Below are positions 46,539-56,365 of a stretch of DNA of 64,000 bases, piece by piece. How positions within the stretch are numbered: position 1 is the stretch's first letter; the number at the start of each line of letters is the position of its first letter. Below the pieces are notes generated by a model. That model was not told the origin of the DNA. It did not search any database and saw only the letters and a program-made list of their open reading frames with translations. The stretch is taken from positions 372,001 to 436,000 of the forward strand of contig NZ_SOBH01000001.1 of the NCBI RefSeq assembly GCF_004365635.1. The letters run 5' to 3'. Source of the stretch: Litoreibacter halocynthiae (GTDB lineage Bacteria; Pseudomonadota; Alphaproteobacteria; Rhodobacterales; Rhodobacteraceae). The position numbers and the translations under genes are program-made.

Positions 46539-48398
46539 ATGCCAAACAGGCTTTCCTCGTCCGTGAACGGATTGAATCTGGCGTTGGCTAGTTTGATCAT
46601 CGTCGTGGTTTTTTACGTCTCTGTTTTTGGTGTGTTCAGCGAATCCTATCTTCGCGTGGGCATGTTGCTGGTCGGCGGACTGTTGATCCTGCTGTCGCAA
46701 ATCGAGCGAAGCGAAAGCCCCATAGGGAAGCTGCTGGCATTGGTCGTCGCGGCCTGCCTTAGTGTCGCGGTCTATCAGTATTTTCGAGCAGCATCCGAGA
46801 TTGAAACCGGGCTGTATTTCCTGACATCAGCGGATATCTGGCTGGGTCTGTTGGGCCTGATTGCCGTGATCGAGCTGACGCGCCGGTCGGTGGGAATGGT
46901 CATGGCGGCGGTCGCGGCCATCGTTCTGATTTACGGCGCTTTCGGGCATCTTGCGCCCGGATTCATGCGCCATGCGGGGATGACCTCGGAAGAACTGGTG
47001 CAAGTGCTGTGGTTTTCCTTTGATGGTGTGTTCGGTCGGCCTATGGCAACCGTTGTCTCGACCATCCTCATCTTCATCATCTTTGGCGCGGTTCTGGAGC
47101 TGCTGACAATTGATCTGGTGCTGGTAAAACTCGCGCTGGCCGCCACGGGTCGCGTGCGGTCCGGGCCTGCCGCTGCGGCCACGGTCGCAAGCGGGTTGTT
47201 CGGCACAATTTCAGGAAGCGCGGTTGCCAACGTCGTCGGAACGGGTGTGATCACGATCCCCTTGATTAAGAAGCGAGGCTTCAAGCCGCATTTCGCGGGC
47301 GCGGTGGAAGCCGCCGCGTCAAGTGGCGGGCAAATCACGCCGCCGATTATGGGGGCGGTGGCCTTCATCATGGCGGACGTCACGGGCCAGCCTTATCTGA
47401 CGATCTGTGCCGCCGCGACCATTCCCGCAATCCTGTATTATGCTGGGCTGTTCATGTCGATCTCCAGCGCCGCGCGGGACATGGACCTTGAAACCGCGGA
47501 GCAGCCGAAGTTGAATTTTGCGTGGCGTGAAGTCGCTCAGATTATTGTGTTCATGATCTCGCTTACGGCCATCGTCGTCGCCATGGTTGGGGGCTCGTCA
47601 CCCGCCTATTCCGGCTTTATTGGTGTCGCCTTTGCGGCCGTCCTTGGGTTCGCGTTGAAACCCGATTTGCTCACCAACATATCGTCGTGGCTAAAATTCG
47701 TCCGCTCTGCCGGAATGATCTCGGCCCAACTGGTGGTGATTGTTGGTGCAGTGGGCATCATCATCGGCATCTTGAACCTGACCGGCGTTGGATTGCGGTT
47801 CGCGTCGCTTGTTGCCAGCTATGCCGAGGGGCAGTTGGTCGTATCGCTGCTGCTTATGGCCCTTGCCTGCCTGTTGCTGGGCATGGGTATGCCGACGGTG
47901 CCAGCTTATCTTATCATTGTTCTCGTGATGGGACCGGCGCTGCAGAAACTTGGCGTGCCGATCATTCACACCCACATGTTTGTTCTGTATTTCGGCGTTC
48001 TGTCGGCGGTCACGCCGCCGGTCGCACTCGCGGCCTTCGCCGCGGCACCCATTGCGGGGGCAGGCGCGATGCGCACCGCGGTCGAGGCCTCGCGTCTGGC
48101 CTTGCCGGGCTTCGTGATCCCATTCGCGTTCATCTACCAACCCGCAATGCTTTTGGGCACGGGATATGACCTGAAGGATTCAGCACAGTCCATTCTGTTT
48201 GTTACGCTTGCAGTGCTGCTGATCTCGCGGGCTTGCTACCCGGCCAAAGGGAAAAAACGCTACGTACCCGTAGGGCTTGCTCTTGCGATGGCGCTCTTAT
48301 TCTTCGGACCTTGGGTCTCGTGGGTCGCTGTCGCTGCCACCATTGCACTGTTTTACTTGGTCAGGTTTGGAAACTTCCTGATCCCAGAAAATTCATGA
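46539..48398 (+). CDS. TRAP transporter fused permease (TAXI type)
   Basis: 619 residues with about 15-17 membrane segments. The N-terminal DctQ-like part (about 1-130) is fused to a DctM-like part containing SGSAVANVVGTGVITIPLIK and AASSGGQITPPIMGAVAFIMAD, the classic TRAP-fused motifs. This type works with a TAXI-family binding protein, which is encoded next. IclR-type operator lies upstream. Confidence 0.94.
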   Translation: MPNRLSSSVNGLNLALASLIIVVVFYVSVFGVFSESYLRVGMLLVGGLLILLSQIERSESPIGKLLALVVAACLSVAVYQYFRAASEIETGLYFLTSADIWLGLLGLIAVIELTRRSVGMVMAAVAAIVLIYGAFGHLAPGFMRHAGMTSEELVQVLWFSFDGVFGRPMATVVSTILIFIIFGAVLELLTIDLVLVKLALAATGRVRSGPAAAATVASGLFGTISGSAVANVVGTGVITIPLIKKRGFKPHFAGAVEAAASSGGQITPPIMGAVAFIMADVTGQPYLTICAAATIPAILYYAGLFMSISSAARDMDLETAEQPKLNFAWREVAQIIVFMISLTAIVVAMVGGSSPAYSGFIGVAFAAVLGFALKPDLLTNISSWLKFVRSAGMISAQLVVIVGAVGIIIGILNLTGVGLRFASLVASYAEGQLVVSLLLMALACLLLGMGMPTVPAYLIIVLVMGPALQKLGVPIIHTHMFVLYFGVLSAVTPPVALAAFAAAPIAGAGAMRTAVEASRLALPGFVIPFAFIYQPAMLLGTGYDLKDSAQSILFVTLAVLLISRACYPAKGKKRYVPVGLALAMALLFFGPWVSWVAVAATIALFYLVRFGNFLIPENS

Positions 48399-48417
48399 TC
48401 CAGAGGAGGATTTTTTC

Positions 48418-49449
48418 ATGACTGACACGAACCTAACACGCCGTGGGTTTCTTGGGACAACGGTCGGGGCAGCCGCCCTTGCCGCGCTGCCAAAAATGGC
48501 ATTCGCCAAGGAGCTGTTGCGTATGTCGACGCTTGGACGGGGCACCAGCCCGAACCTTGTGATGACGACCTTCGCAAATATCATAAACAAGTCGCTGCCG
48601 GACTATGAAATCCAGCTTAACGCGACGGGTGCTGCCACCCGCCATGTGCTGGAAGTGGCCATGGGGCGAAGCGATTTTTGTATGTCTTCCCCTGCCATTC
48701 ACGCGTTGATGCGCAACAAGGCGGCGATGTTTGCCAAGATTGATCAAGCCCCGGAGCTGGTCAAAAAGTTGCGCACCGTGCTGAACTTCCCAATGGGTGT
48801 TTACCACATTGCGGTATACGGATCGTCCGGCATTACATCTATCGACCAAATCAAAGGCAAACGCGTCTTCCTTGGTCCCCCCGGTGGTGCAGCCTATGCC
48901 ACCATGGAGCGGCTTTTCAAAGCAGTGGCCGGTTTTGAAGAAGGTACGGATTACGAAGCAGTTAAGTTGGGATGGGACGCAGCAGCAGCAGCCTTTCAGG
49001 ACGGCAATCTGGACGTTTATTGCAACCCGACCAACGCCCCAAGCCCGGCACTGACCCAGATCGCAGTAACAAACCAGATCCGTTTCTTGGGTATTCCGGC
49101 AGACAAGCTTGAGACAGAGGCGGTGCAAAAGCTGGTGGGCCGCCCAGGTTTCAGTGCGGCAGTTCTACCTGCGGGTGCTTATGGTGAAAACCAGCTCAAT
49201 GAGTCTGATGTGACAACACTAGGTGTCACTGTCGGGATTGTGTCCAATGAGAAAGCCGACGAAGACATGATCTATCAGATGACCAAAGCGTTTTATGCTG
49301 GTGTTGCAGAAGCGGGAGATAGTTCACCTTGGTTGAAAGCGGTAACACCTGCTGCTGCTGTTCAAGACATCAACCTTCCGCTCCACCCCGGCGCACTACG
49401 TGCGTTGACAGAGCTTGGCGTCGACATTCCGGACGCTGCGCGCGCCTAA
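48418..49449 (+). CDS. TAXI family TRAP solute-binding protein (Tat signal)
   Basis: 343 residues. The N-terminus NLTRRGFLGTTVGAAALAAL has a twin-arginine motif (RRGFL), so it is likely exported folded through Tat. TAXI features include ATRHVLEVAMGRSDFCMSS and GKRVFLGPPGGAAYATMERL. It captures the ligand for the fused permease. The ATG follows a GGAGGA ribosome site; a perfect hairpin follows the stop. Confidence 0.9.
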   Translation: MTDTNLTRRGFLGTTVGAAALAALPKMAFAKELLRMSTLGRGTSPNLVMTTFANIINKSLPDYEIQLNATGAATRHVLEVAMGRSDFCMSSPAIHALMRNKAAMFAKIDQAPELVKKLRTVLNFPMGVYHIAVYGSSGITSIDQIKGKRVFLGPPGGAAYATMERLFKAVAGFEEGTDYEAVKLGWDAAAAAFQDGNLDVYCNPTNAPSPALTQIAVTNQIRFLGIPADKLETEAVQKLVGRPGFSAAVLPAGAYGENQLNESDVTTLGVTVGIVSNEKADEDMIYQMTKAFYAGVAEAGDSSPWLKAVTPAAAVQDINLPLHPGALRALTELGVDIPDAARA

Positions 49450-49454
49450 ACAAT

Positions 49455-49485
49455 ATTGGTCGGGGTCTGTGTGACCCCGACCAAT
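49455..49485 (+). terminator. Intercistronic hairpin after TAXI gene
   Basis: A perfect 11-base stem (ATTGGTCGGGG 49455-49465 with CCCCGACCAAT 49475-49485) between the binding-protein gene and the hydrolase gene. There is no T run, so it more likely protects the upstream message or attenuates than fully terminates. Confidence 0.55.
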
Positions 49486-49519
49486 GACCCAAATTCGCTT
49501 ACAAATCCTAGGGAAAATC

Positions 49520-51148
49520 ATGACGAAGAATGTGCTTTTCATAATGTGTGATCAGCTCCGGTGGGACTATCTGTCCTGCGCGGGCCATCCTGATTTGCAT
49601 ACGCCCAACATAGATGCACTGGCACAACGTGGCGTTCGCTTTGATCGCGCATATGTTCAATCAACGATTTGCGGCCCGTCCCGGATGTCGTTTTATACTG
49701 GACGCTATGTCAGCTCTCACGGCTCGACGTGGAACAATGTTCCCTTGAAAGTTGGCGAGATGACGCTGGGCGATCACTTGCGCCCGCTGGGAGTTCGCAC
49801 GGCACTTTGCGGCAAAACACATATGGCCGCTGACGTGGAGGGCATGAAACGTCTGGGGTTGGCCCCGGACAGCCAGATCGGCGCGCTGGTGTCGGAATGT
49901 GGCTTTGAGCCCTACGAGCGTGACGACGGGCTGCACCCGAATTCCAACTACGGCACGCGCAACAAGAACTACGACGACTATATGAAGCAGCGCGGCTGGG
50001 AGGATGAAAACCCTTGGGACAGTGTGGCCAATAGCGGCGAGGACGACGACGGAAACATCCTCAGCGGGTGGTTTCTGGACAACTCCGACATAGCCGCGCG
50101 CGCACCGGACGAGGACAGCGAAACGCCCTATATCACCCGCCGGGCCATGGAATTTATCCGGGAAGCCGGTGACAGCCCGTGGTGCCTTCATCTGAGTTAT
50201 ATCAAGCCGCACTGGCCCTACATTGTACCCGCGCCCTACCACGACATGTACCCCACTGAGACGCATATGCCCGTTGTACGCAGTGAAGCGGAGCGCGAAG
50301 ATCCCCATCCGGTATTCGGCGCGTTCATGGAGGAACGTGTGTCGAAGGCCTTCACGAATGAAACGACCCGCACGAAAGTTATCGGCGCCTATATGGGTCT
50401 GATCAAGCAGATCGACGACCAGATGGGCGAGTTGATGAAATTCCTTGATGCCCAAGGACTGACCGACAGCACGATGATCGTGTTCACCTCGGACCACGGC
50501 GACTATCTGGGGGACCACTGGCTGGGGGAAAAGGAGCTTTTCCACGACCCGTCTTCCCGTATTCCATTGATCGTCGTCGATCCAAGTAAAGAGGCCGACC
50601 CCACGCGCGGCACGGTATCGACCTCACTGGTCGAGGCGATTGATGTGGTGCCGACCATTCTGGATTACTTCGACGGCCCCCAAGTCGATCATATCATTGA
50701 GGGGCGCTCGCTCTTGCCGTTGCTGCATGGCGAGCGTGAGACCGTGAAGGACTTTGTCATCTCGGAATATGACTACTCTTTCCGGCAGGCGCGTCGCCGG
50801 TTGGGTGTCGATGTTGCGGATGCGAAGCTGACCATGTTGTTTGACGGGCGCTGGAAATACATCTTTTCCGAAGGCTTCCGCCCGATGCTGTTCGACCTGA
50901 ACGCCGACCCGGATGAACTCGACGATTTGGGGGGCAATCCCGACTTCGCAGGCGAGTGTCGCCGGCTGGAAGACCTGCTGTTCCAATGGAGCCGCCGCAC
51001 CAGCCAACGCACTACAATGTCCAACGCCCAGATCGAAGCCCGCGGGGTTGATCTGAGTGAAGCGAAAGCCGGAGTGGTGATCGGATTTGCCACCGAGGAA
51101 GACTTTCGGACAGCGCTTGCGGCGGCTGACGTCGTGAAAAAAGAGTAA
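49520..51148 (+). CDS. Sulfatase / phosphonate monoester hydrolase-family enzyme
   Basis: 542 residues from the ATG at 49520 (MTKNVLFIMCDQLRWD), with AGGGA upstream; a start at 49484 would lie in the hairpin. The formylglycine motif is CGPSR with Cys51 (in STICGPSRMSFYTG). Metal ligands are Asp11 and the DHG at about 325-327 (TSDHGDYLGDH). There is no signal peptide, so it acts in the cytosol. Family members hydrolyse sulfate esters, phosphodiesters or phosphonate monoesters. Lies between a transporter and a SulP anion permease. Confidence 0.85.
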   Translation: MTKNVLFIMCDQLRWDYLSCAGHPDLHTPNIDALAQRGVRFDRAYVQSTICGPSRMSFYTGRYVSSHGSTWNNVPLKVGEMTLGDHLRPLGVRTALCGKTHMAADVEGMKRLGLAPDSQIGALVSECGFEPYERDDGLHPNSNYGTRNKNYDDYMKQRGWEDENPWDSVANSGEDDDGNILSGWFLDNSDIAARAPDEDSETPYITRRAMEFIREAGDSPWCLHLSYIKPHWPYIVPAPYHDMYPTETHMPVVRSEAEREDPHPVFGAFMEERVSKAFTNETTRTKVIGAYMGLIKQIDDQMGELMKFLDAQGLTDSTMIVFTSDHGDYLGDHWLGEKELFHDPSSRIPLIVVDPSKEADPTRGTVSTSLVEAIDVVPTILDYFDGPQVDHIIEGRSLLPLLHGERETVKDFVISEYDYSFRQARRRLGVDVADAKLTMLFDGRWKYIFSEGFRPMLFDLNADPDELDDLGGNPDFAGECRRLEDLLFQWSRRTSQRTTMSNAQIEARGVDLSEAKAGVVIGFATEEDFRTALAAADVVKKE

Positions 51149-51207
51149 CGCTGTCTCGGATACGACGCTAGAAAGGTAAACCAACCGCGAGCGCTCAGGA
51201 TTTTCGA

Positions 51208-52983
51208 ATGCACCATCGACTGACCGCATTGCTGTCCTCGCTGAACCCGGTCCGCCCGTGGTTTGCGCAGGTCAGCACAAGCACCCTGAAGGCTGACGCA
51301 ATCGCTGGCGTGACCAACGCGGCAATCGTTTTGCCGCAAGGGGTGGCGTTTGCGATCATTGCCGGACTGCCACCGGAATTCGGGCTGTTTACCGCCGTGT
51401 TCGTGGCGTTGATCGCGGGAGTTTGGGGCTCGTCCATGATAATGGTGTCCGGCCCCACCACTGCGATTTCGGCGGTCATTTTTGCCTCCATGTCGCAATT
51501 CGCAGCCCCCGGTAGCCAGACATACATTGCGATGGTGTTAACCCTGACTTTCATGGTCGGGGCGATACAGATCATTGCCGGCGTTTTCAAAATGGGCGGG
51601 CTGATCTCGTTCATTTCCCATTCCGTGCTGATCGGGTTTACGGCCGCCGCGGCGCTGTTAATTGCCGCCAGCCAGATCGGTGGCGCATTGGGGATTGAAG
51701 GCGGCGGCGGCGGCGTTTTCGAGCGGCTAATCCATGTCGCGGCTCATTTTGGTCAGGTCAACGCAACGGCGCTGATTATCTCGGGCGCCACGGTCCTGTC
51801 TCTTATGGTGTTGTCACAGTTCAGCAAGAAGGTGCCATCCTACATCATTGCTCTCGCGATTGGGGCCGGGGTGGCCTATCTTCTAGGCGCATCGGACAAA
51901 GGCGTGGCGATGTTCGCCCCGCTTCAGTCCATCATCCCGACCCTTGGCGCACCCAACTTGTCTTTGGGTCTGATCGCCGAGCTTCTGCCCGCCGCCGCGA
52001 CGGTGGCCTTTGTCGGCTTGCTCGAGGCAATTTCTATCGGGCGATCCTTCGCACTTCGCCGCGACGAGCCCTACGATTCCAGCCAAGAGATGGTCGGGCA
52101 AGGCTTGTCCAATGCCGTCGGCTCCTTTTTCCAATGCTATGCAGGCTCCGGCTCGTTCACGCGCTCCGGCCTGAACGCGGATGCGGGGGCGCAGACGCCG
52201 GTCTCGACGATCTTTGCGGCAGGGTTTCTGGTGATCCTGCTTTGGGTCTTGGCCCCATACCTCGAGTTCGTGCCGGTCCCTGCCATGGCCGGTGTTATCC
52301 TTTTCGTGTCCTACCGCCTGATAAATTTCGCAGAGATCCGCCACGTCCTGACATCCAACAGAAGCGAAACCGCGATCCTGGCGGCGACCTTTCTAACCGG
52401 CATCTTTACCGAGTTGGATTTGGCAATCGTTGTTGGTGTGATCACGTCGCTTTGCGTGTTTCTGTATGACAGCGCGCATCCGATCGTCGCGGTGGGGGCA
52501 CCGACGGACGTGAATGGCAGGCGGGTGTTCAAAAATGCGGCAAGGTATAACCTGCCCGAATGCCCGCAAATTTCCGTCATACGGGTGGACGGCCCATTGT
52601 TCTTCGCATCAGTCGAAAATGTGGAGCAACAGTTCCGCAGGGTCGAGGGCGGAAACCGGGTCCCCAAGACCAAGCTCATGGGGCTGAAGGGTCTGTGGAA
52701 AATCGACCTGTCCGGAGCAGGGCTTTTGCTGAAAGAAATCAGACGGGCCCGAAAGGCGGGTGCTGATTTTCATATTTTCACGACGAATGCCCCCAGTTTA
52801 ACCATCCTGAAGCGATTGCATGTCTTCGACGAGCTTGGAGCCAGTAATATTCACAACAACAAAGCCGAGGCTATTGCGGCCGCCGTTGCAGCCGCTGACG
52901 ATGACATTTGCAAAGATTGTAAGCTGAGGGTTTTCCTTGAATGCGCTCAAAAGCCAGACAGTTCGGTGCAGGGACCAAATTGA
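51208..52983 (+). CDS. SulP family anion transporter with STAS domain
   Basis: 591 residues. A SulP membrane domain of 12-14 segments (ADAIAGVTNAAIVLPQGVAFAIIAGLPPEFGLFTAVF as start) and C-terminal STAS domain (about 435-545). SulP proteins move sulfate, bicarbonate or other anions. Placed 60 bases after the hydrolase gene, it could export released sulfate. The tail contains a short Cys pair (CKDCKLRVFLEC). Confidence 0.88.
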   Translation: MHHRLTALLSSLNPVRPWFAQVSTSTLKADAIAGVTNAAIVLPQGVAFAIIAGLPPEFGLFTAVFVALIAGVWGSSMIMVSGPTTAISAVIFASMSQFAAPGSQTYIAMVLTLTFMVGAIQIIAGVFKMGGLISFISHSVLIGFTAAAALLIAASQIGGALGIEGGGGGVFERLIHVAAHFGQVNATALIISGATVLSLMVLSQFSKKVPSYIIALAIGAGVAYLLGASDKGVAMFAPLQSIIPTLGAPNLSLGLIAELLPAAATVAFVGLLEAISIGRSFALRRDEPYDSSQEMVGQGLSNAVGSFFQCYAGSGSFTRSGLNADAGAQTPVSTIFAAGFLVILLWVLAPYLEFVPVPAMAGVILFVSYRLINFAEIRHVLTSNRSETAILAATFLTGIFTELDLAIVVGVITSLCVFLYDSAHPIVAVGAPTDVNGRRVFKNAARYNLPECPQISVIRVDGPLFFASVENVEQQFRRVEGGNRVPKTKLMGLKGLWKIDLSGAGLLLKEIRRARKAGADFHIFTTNAPSLTILKRLHVFDELGASNIHNNKAEAIAAAVAAADDDICKDCKLRVFLECAQKPDSSVQGPN

Positions 52984-53556
52984 GAGTGCAAAGAGATTAG
53001 TGGCGCTTTGACGATCGGTTTCTTTGTAAAATTATGAATTTTTTGTTCAGTCGCGGAAAATACTCCCAGCCAAATACAGAAAACAAAACATGCGTTACAT
53101 AAGATAAATTCCGCCTCCCTCTACAGATAGTTCACGCCGCTCCCCATGGTGAGATGCTCTGACGCGAGTAGCTAGGCTTCATCCGGATCTGCCAACGTAT
53201 TTTACGACAAGACTATCTCGCAGTGCGGATTTCACCGTTGTTCACGACCTCGTTCGGCTGCGACGAGACAAGCTTCCTCAGTTTTGGACTCGTTGCCTGA
53301 TTTGCGTCCTCGAGCCGTTCACATGTTTTTTACGTCCCTGCACCAGTATCTTCAAATGTCAGATGATGTGCCTGTCCCCCATGAAAAAACTCAGCCAATT
53401 ACGGCCTCAATACGTGGGATTTCATAATTAACCTGCAATTTCCCATGTTGGCAGGAAGTTTTTGAGTAGAGACGTGTTCGATTGAGACTGGGCCACCACC
53501 ACTTAACCTCTTGTAAACTGTCGCAGAAGGCCACGACCGATTGTTAGCCGCGTCGG
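52984..53556. other. 573-base region without recognisable gene
   Basis: No convincing reading frame, RNA gene or inverted-repeat-bounded element is visible. Base composition is noticeably more AT-rich than its neighbours and stop codons are frequent in all frames. It may be decayed DNA or hold regulatory sequence. Confidence 0.6.
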
Positions 53557-53964
53557 TCAGTTTATTTGCACATCTTTGCGCAAATAACTGTGCTCCAACG
53601 TCGTGCCATCGTCAAATAGCAGGTTAATCGTCACGGTTTGCAGGCTATCGAGCGGCGCGACTGCGTAAGGAAGGTGTGTTTCCATCTTTAACGCCATCGG
53701 GGAGGCTTCGCCCCGATAGCACGGTTCACCCTCCCAAACTTGCAACTCCCCTCCGTTATAAGCAAAGCGGATTTGCTCGATCCCGCAGCGATAGGTCAGC
53801 AGAGTCGACATGTAGAGCAAGTCCTGTCCTTCATAGGGCCGGATGGCGATCCATTGTGGGCGGATCAACTCCAGAATGGGCTTTACGCCCGCAGAGGTTG
53901 TGAAGTTTTGCGCGGAAACGGGAAGGGGCATCAAGAATATTAAGGCGATGAGAAAGGCGCGCAT
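53557..53964 (-). CDS. Exported protein of unknown function
   Basis: 135 residues from the ATG at 53964 (MRAFLIALIFLMPLPVSAQ), preceded by TTGGAG. Cleavable signal peptide; mature part has two cysteines (YRCGIEQIRF and GEPCYRGE), likely a disulfide in the periplasm. I do not recognise a family. Longer frames upstream lack a signal peptide at the start. Confidence 0.7.
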   Translation of the reverse strand: MRAFLIALIFLMPLPVSAQNFTTSAGVKPILELIRPQWIAIRPYEGQDLLYMSTLLTYRCGIEQIRFAYNGGELQVWEGEPCYRGEASPMALKMETHLPYAVAPLDSLQTVTINLLFDDGTTLEHSYLRKDVQIN

Positions 53965-54107
53965 GCTGGCGTCTCCAAGTTGGGGCTTTCGCGCAGTATC
54001 GCGCGAGTTGTGCACCATACGCAAACTTTTCACGGTCCTGATGCTGTATGGCTTCCGGTGCCATCGCTTTGGGCCTATGCTGAGTGCAAGTAAAAAGAAG
54101 TGACGAC

Positions 54108-55169
54108 ATGGCCAAGAGCAGCAAACCCAAAACCAAAACGGCAAAGCCGAAGCCCAAAAAGACAAAGGTACCCGCCAAGCCGAAGACCCAGAGCTTCAAC
54201 ATCATGATGGTGGGGCAGGGCGGCAGGTTGCAATTTGAGGCGTTGTTACAAGTGGCGACACTGCGACACACCAACCCTGACTTCAAGGGACGGGTGATCA
54301 TCGCGGAGCCACAAAACAATCACCGCTGGGACGCTGACCCTCGGATGGCGAATAATGATGTTCGCGAAGCGCTTGTCGCGCTGGGCGCGGAAATCGTGCC
54401 ATTTGAAAATCAGATATTCGGGTGCGGTTACCCATATGGCAACAAGATCGAAGCCTTGCAGGTCTTGCCTGAAGGTGAGCCATTTCTATTTCTGGACACC
54501 GACACCCTAATCACCGGCGACCTGAGCAAGGTGCCGTTTGACTTTGACCGTCCCACCGCGTCGATGAAGCGGGAAAACACGTGGCCACAGCAGGAATTAT
54601 ACGGGCCCGGCTATAACCAGATCTGGGGCTCGCTCTATGACAAATTCGGGCTCGATTTTGAAAGCTCGCTCGATACCAGCTATCCGGACGAATACTGGCG
54701 CCGCTATCTCTATTTCAATGCCGGGTTCTTCTATTTCCGGTGTCCGAAGGAATTCGGCGATCGCTTCTTGGAATACGCACGCTTGATCCGCGACGAGCCG
54801 CCGGAAGAGCTTGTTTGCCAGGAAATGAAGCCATGGCTGGATCAGGTGGCATTGCCATTGACCATTCATTCCTTTGGCGGCGGGCGTGTGCCAGAGGTGT
54901 CTGACATGATGGACCATGAAGTGACCTGTCACTACCGCGTTTTGCCGCTTCTTTATGCGCGCGAGCGCGACGAGGTGGTACGCATTCTGGAAGAGGCTGC
55001 GGCTCCCAACAAACTCAAGAAGGTGCTGAAGCAATATGAGCCGATCAGGCGCATGGTGTATCAGCGAAAAGGCCACAAAGTCCGCGAAATGTTCGACCGC
55101 GAGAAACTGCCGCGACGCGAACAGGCCATTCGAAACCAGATCAAACGCGCCAAGCTTTGGATGAGGTAA
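54108..55169 (+). CDS. Glycosyltransferase-like protein with basic N-terminus
   Basis: 353 residues. Lys/Pro-rich low-complexity N-terminus (about 1-28) followed by a GT-A-like domain with IMMVGQGGRLQFEALL and the metal-binding DxD in FLFLDTDTLI (about residue 133-137). It ends with a basic tail (RRMVYQRKGHK, RREQAIRNQIKRAK). Donor and acceptor unknown. No signal peptide. The relationship to known GT families is by fold pattern only. Confidence 0.6.
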   Translation: MAKSSKPKTKTAKPKPKKTKVPAKPKTQSFNIMMVGQGGRLQFEALLQVATLRHTNPDFKGRVIIAEPQNNHRWDADPRMANNDVREALVALGAEIVPFENQIFGCGYPYGNKIEALQVLPEGEPFLFLDTDTLITGDLSKVPFDFDRPTASMKRENTWPQQELYGPGYNQIWGSLYDKFGLDFESSLDTSYPDEYWRRYLYFNAGFFYFRCPKEFGDRFLEYARLIRDEPPEELVCQEMKPWLDQVALPLTIHSFGGGRVPEVSDMMDHEVTCHYRVLPLLYARERDEVVRILEEAAAPNKLKKVLKQYEPIRRMVYQRKGHKVREMFDREKLPRREQAIRNQIKRAKLWMR

Positions 55170-55173
55170 GAAC

Positions 55174-55482
55174 TTAGCTGCGGGACGCCTTTTCCGCGAT
55201 GCCGGATTGCTGCGTGCGGGCTTCGAGGATCGCCATAACATCCGCGATGGCAACGCCGCGCGCAGCCAGCATGACCAACAGGTGATACAGAACATCTGCG
55301 GCTTCTGACGTAAGGTTGTCGCGGTCGTTCTTCGCTGCGGCGATGATCGCTTCGATCGCTTCCTCACCGAACTTCTCGGCGCATTTCTCTGGGCCTTTTT
55401 CAAGCAGCTTGGCAGTCCAAGAACTATTCGGGTCCGCGTCTTTGCGAGATGCGATGATGGCTTCCAATTCTTCCAGTGTCAT
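55174..55482 (-). CDS. hisE: Phosphoribosyl-ATP diphosphatase
   Basis: 102 residues, typical for stand-alone His[61 protein letters not shown] (the MazG-like EExxE/D metal motif). Second step of histidine biosynthesis. Its start overlaps the hisF stop by 4 bases. hisI and hisG are not in the window. Confidence 0.95.
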   Translation of the reverse strand: MTLEELEAIIASRKDADPNSSWTAKLLEKGPEKCAEKFGEEAIEAIIAAAKNDRDNLTSEAADVLYHLLVMLAARGVAIADVMAILEARTQQSGIAEKASRS

Positions 55483-56243
55483 GCACCCAACCTCATGTTC
55501 AGCCCGGCCTTCGCCATATGGGCCTTTGCTTCTGCAATGGTGAAATCCCCGAAGTGGAAAATCGACGCGGCCAAAACTGCGTCCGCATGTCCTTTAGTCA
55601 CCCCTTCCACCAAGTGATCCAATGTTCCCACTCCACCGGAGGCGATCACCGGGACGGCCACTGCATCGGCAATGGCCCGCGTCAAAGGCAGGTTAAACCC
55701 CGCGCGCGTTCCGTCGCGGTCCATCGAGGTCAGCAGGATTTCTCCAGCACCCCTGGCAACAACAGTCTTGGCAAATTCTACGGCATCAATGCCTGTGGAT
55801 TTCCGCCCTCCATGGGTAAAAATCTCCCACTTTCCCGGGGATACAGTTTTGGCATCAATGGCCACGACGATGCACTGAGACCCAAAGCGGTCAGCGGCTT
55901 CGGCGACGACATCGGGATTGGCAACGGCAGCCGAGTTGAAGCTGACCTTGTCGGCCCCCGCCAGCAGCAGTTTGCGCACATCTTCATGGGTGCGCACGCC
56001 ACCGCCTACGGTCAATGGAATGTAGCAGGCTTCGGCGGTGCGGGTGACAACGTCGAACATGGTGCCACGGTTTTCATGAGTCGCGTTGATGTCGAGAAAA
56101 CAAAGTTCATCCGCGCCTGCTGCGTCATATGCCTTAGCAGCTTCGACGGGATCACCGGCGTCGATCAGGTCTACGAAGTTGACGCCCTTGACCACACGGC
56201 CGTCTTTGACGTCGAGACAGGGAATGATGCGGGTTTTTAGCAT
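55479..56243 (-). CDS. hisF: Imidazole glycerol phosphate synthase cyclase subunit
   Basis: 254 residues from the ATG at 56243 ([23 protein letters not shown]). Catalytic Asp11 in CLDVKDG and Asp about 130 in [24 protein letters not shown]-like (here [15 protein letters not shown]) and [14 protein letters not shown] phosphate site. A TIM barrel that, with HisH, makes IGP and AICAR. Overlaps hisE by 4 bases (ATGA). Confidence 0.97.
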   Translation of the reverse strand: MLKTRIIPCLDVKDGRVVKGVNFVDLIDAGDPVEAAKAYDAAGADELCFLDINATHENRGTMFDVVTRTAEACYIPLTVGGGVRTHEDVRKLLLAGADKVSFNSAAVANPDVVAEAADRFGSQCIVVAIDAKTVSPGKWEIFTHGGRKSTGIDAVEFAKTVVARGAGEILLTSMDRDGTRAGFNLPLTRAIADAVAVPVIASGGVGTLDHLVEGVTKGHADAVLAASIFHFGDFTIAEAKAHMAKAGLNMRLGA

Positions 56244-56365
56244 GAACGTAGCTCCGGTTTGCGAGCATGGTTTAACGGCAATCCCTTGCCGATGCCAGCG
56301 ATGTGATTGGCGTTTGATCCCAAGGTGTCGTGTTCTGTTCACATAATTTGAAAAGGAGTCCCACC

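Noticed and set aside
52984-53556. Insertion-sequence remnant
   Set aside because: No terminal inverted repeats, target duplication or transposase-like frame could be found; left as unexplained.
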